A stretch of DNA of 64,000 nucleotides from Beta vulgaris subsp. vulgaris (Eukaryota > Streptophyta > Magnoliopsida > Caryophyllales > Amaranthaceae). The stretch is from contig NC_079207.1 of NCBI RefSeq assembly GCF_026745355.1, forward strand, positions 18,844,920 to 18,908,919. Direction: 5' to 3'. The position numbers were made by a program, and so were the translations under genes. The notes under the pieces are model-generated. The model made no database searches and was not told where the DNA came from. It was given only the letters and a program-made list of their open reading frames with translations. Below, in pieces: positions 1 through 12,469 of this stretch (position 1 is its first letter; every line of letters starts with the position of its first letter).

Positions 1-1237
1 GTCCCTAAAGAAAGCCTTCTACTTCTTTTGCTAAAAGATACAATTTGCTACTCAAATTCCATAACACTTAACTTTAAACACCATATATCCTTAAAAAAAG
101 CCATATATTCGAAGCATAAAATATGCTAATTTTCAAACAGAGTAGTAGTTTTATCAAACACATGGTCATTCATAGTCACAATCGTCAAACATAGAAGATA
201 ACCTTCGATGATTCAATTCATGGATACAATTTCTTACATAAACCCGAAATAGAAACATGCTATAGTACTTCAACCAATTAGCTGCAACCCCAAAAACCAA
301 TCAAATTGATCGATCAAAAGATGAAAATGTGAAGTGAGAACAACACAAAAATTAGGCCTTTCTTTATAGAAAAATTTTATTCTTTCGTCAAAGAAACCAA
401 ATTTAGATATGATGTGTATGATTCATGAGCTATTAAAAGAATTCTTTTTGAGGAAAAAGCTAATAAAACAATTTTGTCTTTAATTTCATCAAGTATAAAC
501 CTCTGTACAACTCTTCCGTCCCTTGATAAATTGTTCATTTCTCTAATGCATATTTGCTAATACATGTTTTGTATCGTTAATATCTTTAATTACATAGAGT
601 TCAAGTTAGGGTTTGAGAAAATTACTCGTTTCTATTTATTTATTGAAAAACAGTATCATAAGATTGAATGCATCGAATTTCTAAAATCACGTTTTGCAAT
701 TTAGGAATGATTGAAATTTAATTAGGTGATCAACTTGTACATGGAACTAAATGTAACATAATTTCACTAAATCACGAATTTTTCATATTAAATATTGATT
801 GAATCAATCCCTAAATTCAATTTTTGCAATTTAAGAATGATTGAGATTTACGTGATCAACTTGTACATGATTTAAGATTGTAATTGATTAACATAAGCAT
901 GATTCAAGGAGGGTTAAAAATTTTCGGCCAAAAAATGTGTGAATTGAGTGAAATATGGCGTGTTTCTTACTTGGACAATGTTTTAAAACTGACATGTAGG
1001 ATTCAATTGATTGAGATTCTCAAAATTGACCGCCAAATGGAGAGAGCAATTTTATAGCTGATGCATAGGATGAAATTATCCAGCTTTATTAGTATATATA
1101 GAGAGAAGATAGATAGACAGAAAATATTATCAAATAAAGAAATACAAAAATAAATATAAAACTTTCAAACCAAGAAAACATTACAATTAAAAAAGCACTG
1201 AGATTATACATAAGTTAGCCTTTTCTTCTTGTGTGTA
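1..1237. other. AT-rich intergenic DNA, no gene seen
   Basis: No coding region, RNA gene or clear transposon boundary was recognised here. The stretch is AT-rich with short degenerate repeats. It is the 3' flank of the minus-strand LINE that begins at about 1241. Confidence 0.6.
681..870. repeat. Local direct duplication of about 60 bp
   Basis: Two diverged copies, at about 681-742 and 811-869, share the order TTTTGCAATTTA, GAATGATTGA and GTGATCAACTTGTACATG. This looks like an old local duplication. No function is visible. Confidence 0.6.
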
Positions 1238-1264
1238 ATTTTTTTTTTCTTTTTTTGACAACAG

Positions 1265-4200
1265 GTTAAGAAATTAAAACATTTTAGCTATTCTTCCGAG
1301 CCCTATTTGCCAAGGTATGTGATATTTGGACTTCTTGTCTTGAAGCTTTTGTGCATTTGAAATGTTGGAAGGTCCTTGCTATATTCTTTATTTCCTTGAT
1401 TATTGAGCAGATGTCCTTGTTGCAATGTTTGAAATTCTTGAGGGAGTGGATTAATTCTACGCAATCTGTTTTGATATGAATGTCTGCACATCTCCATTGT
1501 AGGTCTTTTGCCACTTGTAGAATTGCCTTTACTCTGCTTGTAGAGGTGATATGGCGAAAAAAATTTCACTATGGTACTCACTTGGATTCTCTGCATGTGT
1601 TATCCAAGCTATCGCAGCCTACCATTCATTCTTTTTGTATATGGCTTTCCATGAACCATCAACAAGTATTATCTGTGACGCCTGTTGAGTGATGTTACCA
1701 CTAGTCCATTCCTCTGCTTCTTATGGTTTGTACTCTGTAGCTGTTGGAATGTCCCATTTTTTTTGTTGTCCTTATGTGTCTATCTTTTCTCTCTTTGAAA
1801 TTTCCAGAACTCTTGAAGGGTTTGGTTTTTCGTTTCGACGAATCCAAATTCCCCATAATGATTCTATGAAGTCCCTTCTTAGTTCTATGAAATCTTCATC
1901 TTTCCTCTTCTTAAACAGATTTAGGAAATTTCTAATCCAGTCCTTGATTGGTATGATAAGAGAACTATCCGGCCGAATTCCCATAGTTGATGTCCAAATT
2001 CTTTGAGCGAATTCACAGTTTTTGAAAAGGTAATCTTGGTCTTCCAAGGCTTGATTGCAGAATGTACACTTGGAGTCGACGATAATTTTTCTCTTGGCAA
2101 GATTTGACGCGGTTGCTATCGCCTGTACTAGTATTTTTCATAGAAAGTGTTTCCACTTAGGGAAAATGTCAGAATTCTAGATGACTTTCTAGAATTGTTT
2201 TTCTATTTGGTTGATTGGTAATATATAAGTTTAAAAACCAATAACCTGATTTCACTGTGTAAGGATCTGTTTTCTAAACTTCCATTCATTTTCATCTTGT
2301 ACCTACTCCCTAGGAATGTGTGTAGCCAGAATCTTCATAGCATCCCCCCTAGAAAACGAATTCCAGACTATGTTTGTTTTCCAATTTTTGTTTTCGTCAA
2401 TAAGGTCAGCTACCTTGGATAAGTTGTGATAGTTTGTAGTTGGGATGGTACGGTCGTTTGTGTTACAAGCTTTGGTAAAGATGTTGATGCTTTTACCATT
2501 TCCCGACTTTTTTCTTAAGCCTTGTTTGAAGCTTGAAGTAGCATTTAGTAGACTTTTGAAAGCATATGAGCAGTTCTTCGGAAGGGTATTATCTAAAGAA
2601 AGACTCATAGGATCTTTCTTGTATTTGGCTACGTAGAGCTTATGGATTAGTGAGTCAGTGCTTTTGTGAATTCTCCAAGCTTGATTGAAAAGGAGAGCTT
2701 TATTGATGTGTTGGAAGTTGCATAGTCCCAAGCCTCCATCTAATTTGTGTTTCTCAAGAACTTTTTTTTCGCTAATATATTGGAGTTTTGTCGAAGGAAC
2801 TAGACCACAAGTATTTAAGGAAGATGGAGGACAATTTTTTTGTGATGTTCTTTGGGAGGAGATAAATGGAAAGAATGTGGGAAGCTAAGGCAGTTAGGAT
2901 CGTGTTTAGGAAAATAAGTTTGCCTGCTGACGAGATGTTTGAGAACTTCCATGACAGGATTTTGTTTATGGTTTTAGAGATAATGGATTTGAACTGAGAG
3001 GTTGTTCTACCATCTACCACCATAGGACAACCTAGATAGGTTCCTATTTGATCTTTATTTGTGACCCCAAGTGGATTATTTCTCATCAATCTAATGAAGG
3101 TTGAAGGGGTGTTGGGGCTGAATATCACATGGGATTTGTCAAAGTTTACCATTTCTCCTGATTTTTGGTTAAACTCTTGGATGATGTTTTTTATTATCCA
3201 ACAATTACTAGGTTTGGCTTTAAATAAGAGTAAAACCATCATCCGCAAAGAATAGGTGAGAAATAGTTGGGGATGATCTAGCAATTTCTAGGCCTTCAAG
3301 CTCTTTTTGGCGTTGCAATTTGGAGAGGTTTCTAGAAAGAACTTCCATACACAAAATAAACACATATGATGAAAGTGGATCACCTTGAGGGAGGCCCGCT
3401 TTAGGCTTAAAAGTCTCATAAGGTTCGCCATTGATTATGATTGCATATGATACAGTTGTAATGCATTGCATAATCTAATGAACCCACCTTGCTGGAAATT
3501 TTCATCTTGTTGAGGATTGCATCCACGAAGTCCCAGCGAATTCTATCATACGCTTTACTCAGATCAATCTTTAGGATACCTGCATAGTTCTTCCCTTTTT
3601 TTTCTTTTTCTCACCGAATTGACAATTTCATGTGAGATGAAGCAGTTATCCATCATTTGCCTTCCTAAGACAAACGCGTTTCTGAAGTCATCAACCAAAT
3701 CCCCTAAGGTAGCTTTGAGTCTATTGACCAGGGTTTTCGATATTATTTTGTAGGAGGTATTGCATAAGTTGATTGGTCTAAAATCTTTGACTTGTTGTGG
3801 GCAGTCTGTTTTTGGAATTAGGGTAATGAATGTTTGGTTTTGTTCTCTCAATAGGTGACTGATAGGTTGTCGTACACCCGTCAAAAATAATTCCTGCAAA
3901 ACCTTCTAACAATGTCGTAGGGTAGGTAGGGTCGAATCCACAGAGAGATGGTCGTTTTAATCTAGTTTATAAGGTATAGAGAAAATAAACAATATCACAA
4001 ATATCTGAATTAAAGTTCTAAACTAATCAAACTACGAAAATCAAACTAAAAAGATCTAGGGCAATGGTTCACCATGTTTATACTTATAAACTATCAAAAT
4101 ATTATCACAGTTCAATTAATCATATATCTAGGCACAGGTTTACCTTGGTCAGGCACTAACGCTCTCAAATCAACATATGCTAGTACGGTCGCTCAACATA

Positions 4201-6676
4201 ATCAGATTTGCTAATTGTAGGTAAGCCTCTAAAGAGTACTATCTCTCGATCTATGACTCGATATTAGCAATATTTAATCAAACAATTGATCAATTGCAAA
4301 TTAACAAAAAACACTAATCAATTAGAGAAATCAATAACTAATCAAACCATGAATAAATCAATCAAATCATATATAAACATGGATTCCCAAACCCTAGAAA
4401 ATAAAAACTACTCTATCATGAAATAAATAATGAAATCTAAATCTACAAAGAAAACATAATCAAAGAAATCAAGGAAAGAAACTAAAAGAAATCATGAATT
4501 AATGAAAAGAATAAAAACTAGGGTTTACAACTAAAAACTAGAGAGAAAGAGAGGAGAGAAAACTATACTAAACCTAGGAAATAAGAAAATAACGTGAAAG
4601 GGGAGGAGAGAGAAAAAGAATCAAAATTAATCTAAATAATATCTTTTAACCTAATATGACTAGGAAAGTAATTTACAAGATAAGGAAAGTCTTAAATAAA
4701 TCATTAATAGGCGGATTAGTGATCGCGCGTACGCGTGGCAGATTCCAGCAGAAACAGTGCAATCTTCCGAAAGACATAACTCCTTGACTAGAAGTCTCCT
4801 CGGGGCGTGCCACCTCTCGTTGGAAAGCTCTTCAAGTCTAGTTTCCAAATCTGCTGGAATTACTCGATTTTAAGGAGCACGTCAAATGGTATGATCAGAA
4901 GAGTAGACGTGATTCTTTTTTCACATTTCTTCTAATGATTTTTTGCTTCGTTTTTGCTTAAACTCGTACTATGACATATCCATACGATCCTTATTCATTG
5001 TAACTCCTTTCCAAGTGCTCCTAATCCTCAAGTTTAGCTAATCATACTCCAAATACGTCTTCGATGCCTGAAATTCATCAAAAACAAGAAAACATAACGA
5101 ATAGAAATAGAAAAACATAACTTAAGAATATAATGCAATAATGAACCTAAATATGAAACTAAATGCTCTAAAATGCAACTTAAATGCACCTAAAAACTAT
5201 ATATTAAAATGACTTATCAGTGACCTTCCGAGAGGAAGGAGTTAACACTTGCAATGACATCACTTTTCACATCCATCCAATTCTTTTGATAGAAAATTGG
5301 TGGCATACCATCTGGACCTGGGGATTTAAGAGGATGGGGACCAAAAGTAGCATCGTGAATCTCCTTTTTCGTAAAAGGAAGAGATAAAAACTGGATATGT
5401 TCTTGGGTGAGGTCTGGTAAACTGTCCAAGAGATGTTCATCTGGAAAAATATGACTATCTTCAGGGTTTGGGCCTTTGAAAAGATCTTTGAAATTTGTAA
5501 CAAAAGGTCTTGATCTCTTTTTTATTGGTGGACCAATTACCATCATTATCTTTTATAGCTTTGATGTCATTTCTAGCGTTTCTACCTTTGACACTCTTGT
5601 AGAAGAAGCTTGAAGTTTGGTCTCCTAATGCATCCCATCTAGATTTTGCACATTGTTTCCAGTAAGTTGTTTTCTCTTCTAGGCCTTCAATTATACTCTA
5701 TTTCATCTTGTGGTCCCAACCTTATTGCGAAATTGAAACGATCCCTTTTTTTTAGCTTCAGTAAGGTTGTTGTTAATCAATCCCCAATCTATTTTTTTTC
5801 CTTTTGTAGTTTAGACACCAAGACCTTATATTCCTAAGTGTGTTTTGTAGTTTTCTTTGAAGTATATATGAAGGCTTATGAGTCTGCTAAAAAGGTATTC
5901 CACTCTTGTTATATGATTTTCTTGATGTCTTCATGATCTAAGCACCATGCTTCTAGTCTGTAGGGCCTTAACTTTTTTTAAGGAGGGGTGTTCATGAATT
6001 TGGAGAATAATTGGACTGTGATCTGATAGCAAGATTGGAAGATTCCATATTGAAGCTTCTGGAAATTGATTTTTCCACTCCTCATTGCTGAAAGCTTTGT
6101 CTATTCTTTCATATATAGTTTCCTTGTTTATTCCGTTGTTTGTCCAAGTCTAGTTGACACCATGGAAAGGTATATCCAATAGTTTATTATGGAGTTTCCA
6201 GTCAAGGAAGATCCCAGCTCCTTTGGTAGAGCTATAGCCTCCCAATTTGTGTTCCTTGTTTTCCACTTGATTAAAATCACCTATTAGTACCCATTTTCCT
6301 TGGTACTCTGCTAGTAATGAGTTTAAGTTGTTCCATACTTGTCTATCAGATAGGTTAGGCAAACCGTAGACAAAGGCAACATAGTAGGAATTACTAGCCA
6401 TATTCGAAGTTTTACAGCATATTACATTCTTTGTAGTAGCTAGAATGGAAACGACTACCCGCCGACTCCAACAGAGGAACAAACCTCCACTGTTATTGTC
6501 GGCATCAACCCCCGTACAACTAGGAAACCCGAGCTTATAAAAATTGGTTCAAGCTTGAAACCTCACTCTTAGTTCACCAAGAAAATAAAATCTACATTAC
6601 TAATACTAGAGAAGAAACTAATAACTTGGGCATCCAAGTTATTTAGTCCCCTACACTTCCAGCTTAGCATAGTCAT
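1265..6676 (-). pseudogene. LINE ORF2: endonuclease-reverse transcriptase-RNase H, broken
   Basis: The start is placed at 6676-6674, because the next codons read MTMLSWKCRGLNN, the normal opening of the APE-type endonuclease of plant LINEs. The endonuclease metal-site motif GDFN is at about 6285. The RT N-terminal segment with KSPGPDGMP is at about 5320. After the inserted solo LTR (3860-5219) the RT resumes with TLIPK and DFRPINLCN (about 3770-3835), GLPQGDP (about 3385-3405) and the catalytic FADD (about 3230-3245). A zf-RVT-like stretch with DYLFKNCEFAQRIW lies at about 2000-2040. A C-terminal RNase H-like end, HTLANRARKNS, stops at 1284. Stops and frame changes occur throughout. The protein would nick DNA and copy the LINE RNA at the target, but this copy is inactive. 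Confidence 0.85.
3860..5219 (-). mobile_element. Solo LTR (1,360 bp) inserted in the LINE RT domain
   Basis: The LINE RT reading is interrupted exactly between ...NSFLSEGH and LLREQNQTF. The insert is bounded by TGATAAG...CTATCA (read on the minus strand) and flanked by a perfect 5-bp duplication, GTGAC, at 3855-3859 and 5220-5224. TG..CA ends and a 5-bp duplication are the signature of an LTR retrotransposon, and there is no internal domain, so this is a solo LTR left by recombination. The orientation is inferred from a CT-rich transcribed-looking leader and the motif GATTCGACCCTACCTACC near the minus-strand 3' end. The family is not certain. A degenerate relative lies at 15595-15945. Confidence 0.85.
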
Positions 6677-6699
6677 TCTTATCAAAGAGGTTGTGGGTC

Positions 6700-9600
6700 A
6701 GCGGCACCTGAGGTGGTTAAGGTAGTGGCAGAAACGACCTTGTTTTGGTTAACATCCTGAAAAAGGTCTTTCCTCTTCGTCGCTGAGGCCGAATTTCAGG
6801 ATTGCTTTCCCATTGATTGGTTTCCTTTTGAATTTTCAGTCGCTTGGCTTTTACAACGAACTCCTCGTTTTCTTCTTCCATAGGGGTGATGTTTAGATCG
6901 AATTTCTGCATCTCACACACATTTCGGACTGATTTTAATTTTCCTATAATATTCTGATCTAAGAACCCCGTTGATTTTCAGGTTCTAATCCTTCTTTGCT
7001 AGATTTTTGGTGTTTATTTGGGGCTAGGATAAAAGGGGGCGTAAGGATCTAAGTCTTGGTCGTTGGTATTTTTTGGAGAGAGTATTTTGGGTGGTGAAGG
7101 AGGGAGATTAAGGTTGAAATCCATATCCAGATTAACAAAGTCACACTCTTCTAGTGGGAATTCTGAAACTGCAGAGTAAGAAGTTTGAGACAAAGGCGAA
7201 TCGGGGTGGGGGGGGTTGATTATGGTAAATGAGTCTTCAGAGGAAGCTTGTGAGAAGGGAGCAATCACACGGTTCTCTTGTTTTTGAAATGGGCCTGAAG
7301 TGGGAGTTTCCTGAAGTGGGCCTTAAGTGTGGAAGATGACAATTTAACCGAGTTCATCCCAATCTTCAAATGAAAGGCTTTTGAAGTGTTGATTCTTTTG
7401 TTGGGATTTTTCGAATCTTTTCTTAAGTGGTTGATGGGTAGGACAGGTGTGGCTTTTCTTTTTTCAGATTTTGGGAATGGGTGGAATTTAGGCCTAGATT
7501 TGAGTCATACTCTGACTTGTAAGTTTCAATAGGAATTTTTTGTACTCCTTTGGTCGATATTGGTTGGGCTTTGAAAATGCATATTTTCCAACTGTCCTTG
7601 GAAAAATTCTAATGGGTCAAACCTGTTTTGACAAGTCACTAGAGAATTACTCGAAGGGGAGTTTGACGGGTTTTTGTAGAAAGGTTCTTCATTAATAGGT
7701 GAATGATGTTCTGAAGCTGAAGATATTGTTACGATCAAGGTAGCTTAGAGAGCCAAATGGGATGAAAGGGTCATTCAGGGGGGTCCCTTGGAATGTATAT
7801 ACGATCTTTCTCGTTAAGAGTGACGTTGAGAAAGAGATTTGTTAGGTTGAATTCCTCATAAGGAGGGAAGAAGACAACTTGGTAGTCCATTGATCTTGAT
7901 TCTTGGAGTATGTCCGGGTTTAAAGGGGTAGGATGAGCGAATGGAGACATGTGGGAAGTTTTACTTTTTTTGGTGGTGGGGGAAGAGTTTTGTGATGTCT
8001 TTTTAGAGGAGGTGTAGTATAAATAGGCGTGTAACAGGAGTGGAAATGAAGTGGAGTTTTTGTCAGGTAAATCCTTATTTTGGATGATACTGTAAGAGGA
8101 TTATTATTAGGAGTAATTTTTGACTGAAAAAGGTAGCTCATGAGAGGAAAGAGGATATAACAAATGACCTTCTTAACCTTTTGTGTGAGAAAGGGGCGTT
8201 TTTGTAACTTCTTATAATCCAAAATAAGACTCAGAGGAAAGAAATCATACATGTAGAAGTGTATTAGTCTGGTAGAGTGCTTTGAAGTTTTTCTTCTTCC
8301 GAACTAAATGAGGTAGACTTGTGCCAACCTATAACCCAGTGCAATGAATGCTCCTTTAATGTATTGTTTGAGTGAGCTTTGAGGTAGTTAGGAAGGTTGT
8401 TGAAATGTGAATTTTTTCGATGATGGAGCTTTTTCTTTTTCCTCTTATAGATTCCATCTTGTGGTCCGGTGAACTTCCTGCCAACTTTTCTTTTAAGACC
8501 TCGAATTTTAGAATTAGATGAACCTCTGGAACTAGAGTTGAACGTAAAAATGGGTGGGGCTAAGGGGGTAGAGCTTGCTTCGTCACCAAGTGTGGGCCTT
8601 TTAGAGAATTGTTTTTGATTGTGGGCTTTTTCCATGTGTCTTAAAAAGATTTTCTTTTTTATGGGTCGTGTGTTTTTTTTTTTACTAAAATGGGATGGTG
8701 GCAAGGAGGAATGATTTGGGACAAGGAAGGTAGTATTAGAAAGCTTTTGGATTTGTTTGAGGAGTTTTGGTTCAGACTTTCTTCATGAGCTCTCTTTGTT
8801 CCACGAGGAGTACTTTGACTTCTACTTCTTAAATTGTCGTTTTGTCCTAATCCTTCTTGAATATTATTGGTATCCATGTTGTTATCATCATTTCATGAGC
8901 TATGCGAGTCACGTGAGGATGGAGAGTTACCATCATTGTTATTATTGTTGTTGTTGTTTCCAGTATGATCTTCGTTTTGACTAGAAGGGTAAGCTCCGAC
9001 TGATTGTCTGCTTCCTCATCCCTTTTCCATGAATAGTTCACCAAGTTGATGCAAGTGGATCGATTTCTTTCAACTCTTTTGAAACCCATAAGTTTGTTTG
9101 TGAATAGAGGGTGGAACGTTTGGGCTGTGTATGGGGGTTTCTATTATGCGTCCCATATTCTCCATAACTATCTTGAAATTTTTTTGTGCTACTTCAATGG
9201 GCATTCTACATTTAGGTTTTCTATGACCAATCCTCCCGCATTTGCTACAATAGACAAAAACCCTTCACATCTAAAGTGTATCCAATCAGGTTCTCTACTA
9301 TGGTAGTCTAGGTAAACCCCTAGAATTAGGGGATTGTTGACTGAAATGACGACCTTGGCTCTTAGGAAATCTTTGAACCCGGTGGAAATAGAGGGATTAT
9401 CAAAGTAAAGCACTTTTCCTATTTTTTCTAGGACTCTTCTGGCTACTTGGGGTTTATTATAGATGAGTGGTGGACCTTCTACTCTTATCCAGATTGGGGA
9501 TTGGATGAAGGTGAAAGATTGGAATGAGGTCCTTGGTCTGCATTTTGTGAAGAGAAATAAAGCACCGTCATAGCTCGCTGCCCCTAGGGTGTCTAGGTTG

Positions 9601-9818
9601 TCTCTATCTCTAACGTCCAAGCAAAAAAAAAAGAAGAATTTAGCTATCTTTTTGATTGAGATCTCGTTGTGTGTGATTCATTTTAGGTAGACCCAGTCTT
9701 GTATGTTCCTTTCTTTGAAATCTCGAATGTCTTTTGCTTTTTCTACTATCGCATTTAACAGTAAACTATCGTCTGGCAGTATGTCACCTTCTAAGGATCT
9801 AATTATATGATCCATTCT
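6700..9818 (-). pseudogene. LINE ORF1: DUF4283-like RNA-binding protein with zinc knuckle, broken
   Basis: Upstream of ORF2 on the same strand, the reading frames give a start near 9818 (MRRMDHIIRSLEGD). A DUF4283-like region with SPIWIRVEGPPL follows at 9189-9620. A CX2CX4HX4C zinc knuckle (CSKCGRIGHRKPKC) is visible at about 9200-9245, but only after a change of frame. The remainder to 6700 is low-complexity and polar, as expected for an ORF1 C-terminal tail, and is broken into short frames. ORF1 proteins of plant LINEs bind the element RNA. The domain order is seen in the sequence; the function is inferred from the family. Confidence 0.75.
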
Positions 9819-10002
9819 TCTCATTGTTTTTTTATTTTCATTGGTGAGATTGATGGTGGGGAGAACGAATTTATTTGATTTTTGGTGGGTTTGGTTTAGG
9901 AGTAAAGGTTGAAGATTGGACAGAGTGGTGGTATTTAAGAAGATTTCACTCTCTCAAGTTTAAGTGAGAGATACTCTCTGCTGGTGAGAGAAAGAGCTTG
10001 AT

Positions 10003-10380
10003 ATTCTTGTGCGTGAATTACATTGTTGTATTCCCTTTCCCTTACAAAACAATTCACAGTTGTTTTGCGGCTTTGTGCCTGTATAGCTAACATTGAATTT
10101 GGTGCCAACCCACGTGGATAAGCAAAGCATAATTAGAAGTAACTCAATCTTTACGAATATGCTTATACTCATTCATGGTTGGTTGGTTGGTTATTTTTAA
10201 ATAAATAATTGCGAGGAAATTGACATTCGTCCTTGAAATGACTATTGTCCTTATTATTAATGAGTCTCTTAGAGCATCTCCAATGGAGGTGCTCGAAAAG
10301 GTTTGTGCAATCAAAGCACCAAGATCGGTAGTGTAAAAATGACTATTGTCATTATTAAATTACTGGTTATTTTGTAATCT
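10003..10380. other. LINE 5' flank with a short direct repeat around a MITE-like end
   Basis: AATGACTATTGTC followed by CTTATTATTA or ATTATTA occurs at about 10237 and 10336, enclosing about 80 bp that begin near GAGCATCTCCAATGG, a common plant MITE terminus. This may be a small insertion with a long flanking repeat, or a local duplication. No gene is seen. Confidence 0.35.
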
Positions 10381-11020
10381 AATTAATATTGATTATTGTC
10401 ATTTGTGACTTGAAATTTGAAAGTGACATAAGATTGATTTTGAATATACATATTTTTCAATCTATAAATGGTTTTGATATGATTCAAATTGAAGGAGATA
10501 GATTGTTCCAAGAGCTTTAGAACGACATTATATGTCCAATTTCGCTGAGAAACGAGAAAGTTATGACTATTTTACGAATAGCGGATGAAACAAGAATTTT
10601 GTCCTGCTCCCGACCGAACGGGTCTTGGCAGCAGCGCTCGATCGGACGACGCGTTTTTTACGGGTTAATATATTGTTTTTAACCCTAAATTTTTAAGCCG
10701 TCATTAGAGTTATACTAGGAGTCTATTATAGGTTTTATTTGGGTTTCTTTATGTTATAAAGGTATCCGGCCTATTGGTGATCATTGTTGATACCTACTTT
10801 AAGCCATTAAGATTTTAGGACTCCTTGTGTATTTTTTTTGTTTTCCTCCATTATAGTTAAAAATCTCTCGAATCTCCCACCTGTGGATGTAGGTCTAATT
10901 TGACCGAACCACGTAAATTCTTGTGTTCTTCTTGTTTATTTTTTTTATTGTTTTCTCATTTTTATTATTTTATTGACTTGTCCGCATTAATCAAACGCTA
11001 CACCACCCATTTCCTAACCA
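10380..11020 (+). mobile_element. Probable copia-type LTR remnant
   Basis: The segment has a TATA-like TTATAAAGG at about 10755. About 150 bp further on, TGTGGATGTAGGTCTAATTT and GACCGAACCACGTAAATTC resemble the 3' portion of plant Ty1/copia LTRs. TG..CA ends and a target duplication could not be fixed, so the borders are approximate. No coding sequence is attached, so it would be a solo or truncated LTR. Confidence 0.4.
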
Positions 11021-11143
11021 TTATAGTTTTCTATATTATTATGGTAATGCACTAGTGCAAGATTTTAGTGAGTACAACAAATGAGTCGAGTCATTCAAGT
11101 TTTAGCATGTTCAAGCCAAATTTCATAATAAACTTTATACTTT

Positions 11144-11205
11144 GGGCCTGTTCTCCCCTACTTATTTTCATTTCAATTCAATTCAGTTTTGAAGAGAACA
11201 AGCCC
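11144..11205. mobile_element. 62-bp miniature inverted-repeat element
   Basis: The ends GGGCCTGTTCTC and (reverse complement) GGGCTTGTTCTC are inverted repeats, flanked by TTT at 11141-11143 and 11206-11208. The terminus matches the larger Harbinger-like element at 16545-17954 (GGGTCTGTTCTT). This is probably an extremely reduced member of that group. Confidence 0.6.
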
Positions 11206-11396
11206 TTTGTCTTTCTTACATTATTTTCACTTATATCAAATTATAGTATTTTACATAAGTTAAGTTTCGTGCAATAACTTTGTTATTTTTAGTCATATTA
11301 ATTTAAGTGTAAAGTCACAAATTAGTTTATATATGTTAAGGGCCACGAAGACCCTACACAAATTCAATAAATTATAACTTGCTAATTAATACACAA

Positions 11397-11661
11397 CTAG
11401 TTAGTTGGTCCGGGTTACGCCCCGGGTAAGGAAAATTTTCATTTATTAGTATTATAATTGAAGATGATAACACTAATTATTATTTGGTCTAGTGGTTAAG
11501 ACTTTAGTGTATGTTCTTGAGGTTCCGGGATCAAATCTTACACTATGCAATTTCTAATTTTTTTTTATTGTTGTGGATTGCATGGAGTAAAACTCTCTTG
11601 GGGAGAGCGCCACGTTACACCGTTTCTGGCTTGGACACACCTTTTAATATATTAGTATAGA
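11397..11661 (-). mobile_element. Mini-Helitron, 265 bp, copy 1
   Basis: Read on the minus strand it starts TCTATACTAATATATTAAAA and ends in CTAG, inserted between A and T as Helitrons do. Just inside the 3' end is a hairpin, CCGGG-GCGTAA-CCCGG. A second copy of nearly the same length is at 58744-59009. No Rep/helicase is encoded, so it is non-autonomous. It contains a tRNA-like segment on the opposite (plus) strand: A box TGGTCTAGTGG at 11485-11495 and B box GATCAAATC at 11529-11537. Confidence 0.82.
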
Positions 11662-12469
11662 TAAGGAGAAATCAAACAAGATCCTACTTGCTCATGTATA
11701 ATCTTTAATTGTATAGAAAAGACATGGTCGAACCGTCGAAGTCAAATAGTCAATATACTCTAACCTTCAAAAAGTACATGTAGCTACTAATTTACGACAG
11801 AAAGACTATATTCTACTAAATTATTCAAGGAAAGGAAAAAAAATTGGTCCATCTTTTTCAACACAGTATATATAGCCATATAGGACTATCATCTCAAATA
11901 GAAGTGCAGAAAATTACAAGAGTACAACACCTCATGCAGATCTGGGAAGAATCCGAAGAAAAAATTCAGTAACCTCGATCAGAAGGCGGAAATACAAAAC
12001 GGGTAAGAATCACTGACAGTGTTCACAAGATCAGACATTAGATATTAACAATTATCAACGTTCACACTTCATTTACCACAGAAGAAGATACTAATCTGAA
12101 TCAATTCTTTGTATAATTACAAAATCATTCATATGAGGCTGGCCAGATGACAAAAATGATAAGACCATTGCCTCGAAATTACACTGGCATTTTCCCACTT
12201 AATGCAGTTCTGAATCTCATTCTATCGCAAACCTCCTGTGTCCTTGTCAAGGAATAAGTTCTAAAAAGATGTCAAGACACCAATTTTATACACATGCCTT
12301 CAATTTCATATTCCTAGTTGCTTTGTCCCTCCAATCCGTACATGTACAGTTATGTTACTATGCAAAGGGGTGCTTTCTACCAGAACAATTGCAATTGTAA
12401 AATATGTTACCCTGATTTTTATCTAAAATATAATGGAGAAAGTGAGACTAGTTGGCGGATTCACATACA
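11662..12469. other. Downstream flank / 3' UTR side of the small membrane-protein gene
   Basis: No separate gene or transposon boundary was recognised. The part nearest 12469 should contain the 3' UTR of the minus-strand gene at 12470-15093. The poly(A) site cannot be fixed from sequence alone. Confidence 0.4.

Larger units (their letters stand above)
1241..10002 (-). mobile_element. Near full-length LINE (L1/BNR-type non-LTR retrotransposon), inactive
   Basis: Read on the minus strand, the order is 5' UTR (to about 9820), ORF1, ORF2 (endonuclease, reverse transcriptase, zinc-binding zf-RVT segment, RNase H) and a 3' poly(A), seen as a poly(T) run at 1239-1256. This is the layout of plant L1-type LINEs that carry a C-terminal RNase H. 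A candidate target-site duplication flanks it: TTCTTGTGTGTAATT at 1226-1240 and TTCTTGTGCGTGAATT at about 10003-10018, with one substitution and one indel. Without the 1,360-bp solo LTR inserted at 3860-5219, the element is about 7.4 kb. Both ORFs contain many stops and frameshifts, so it cannot be autonomous. Confidence 0.82.
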
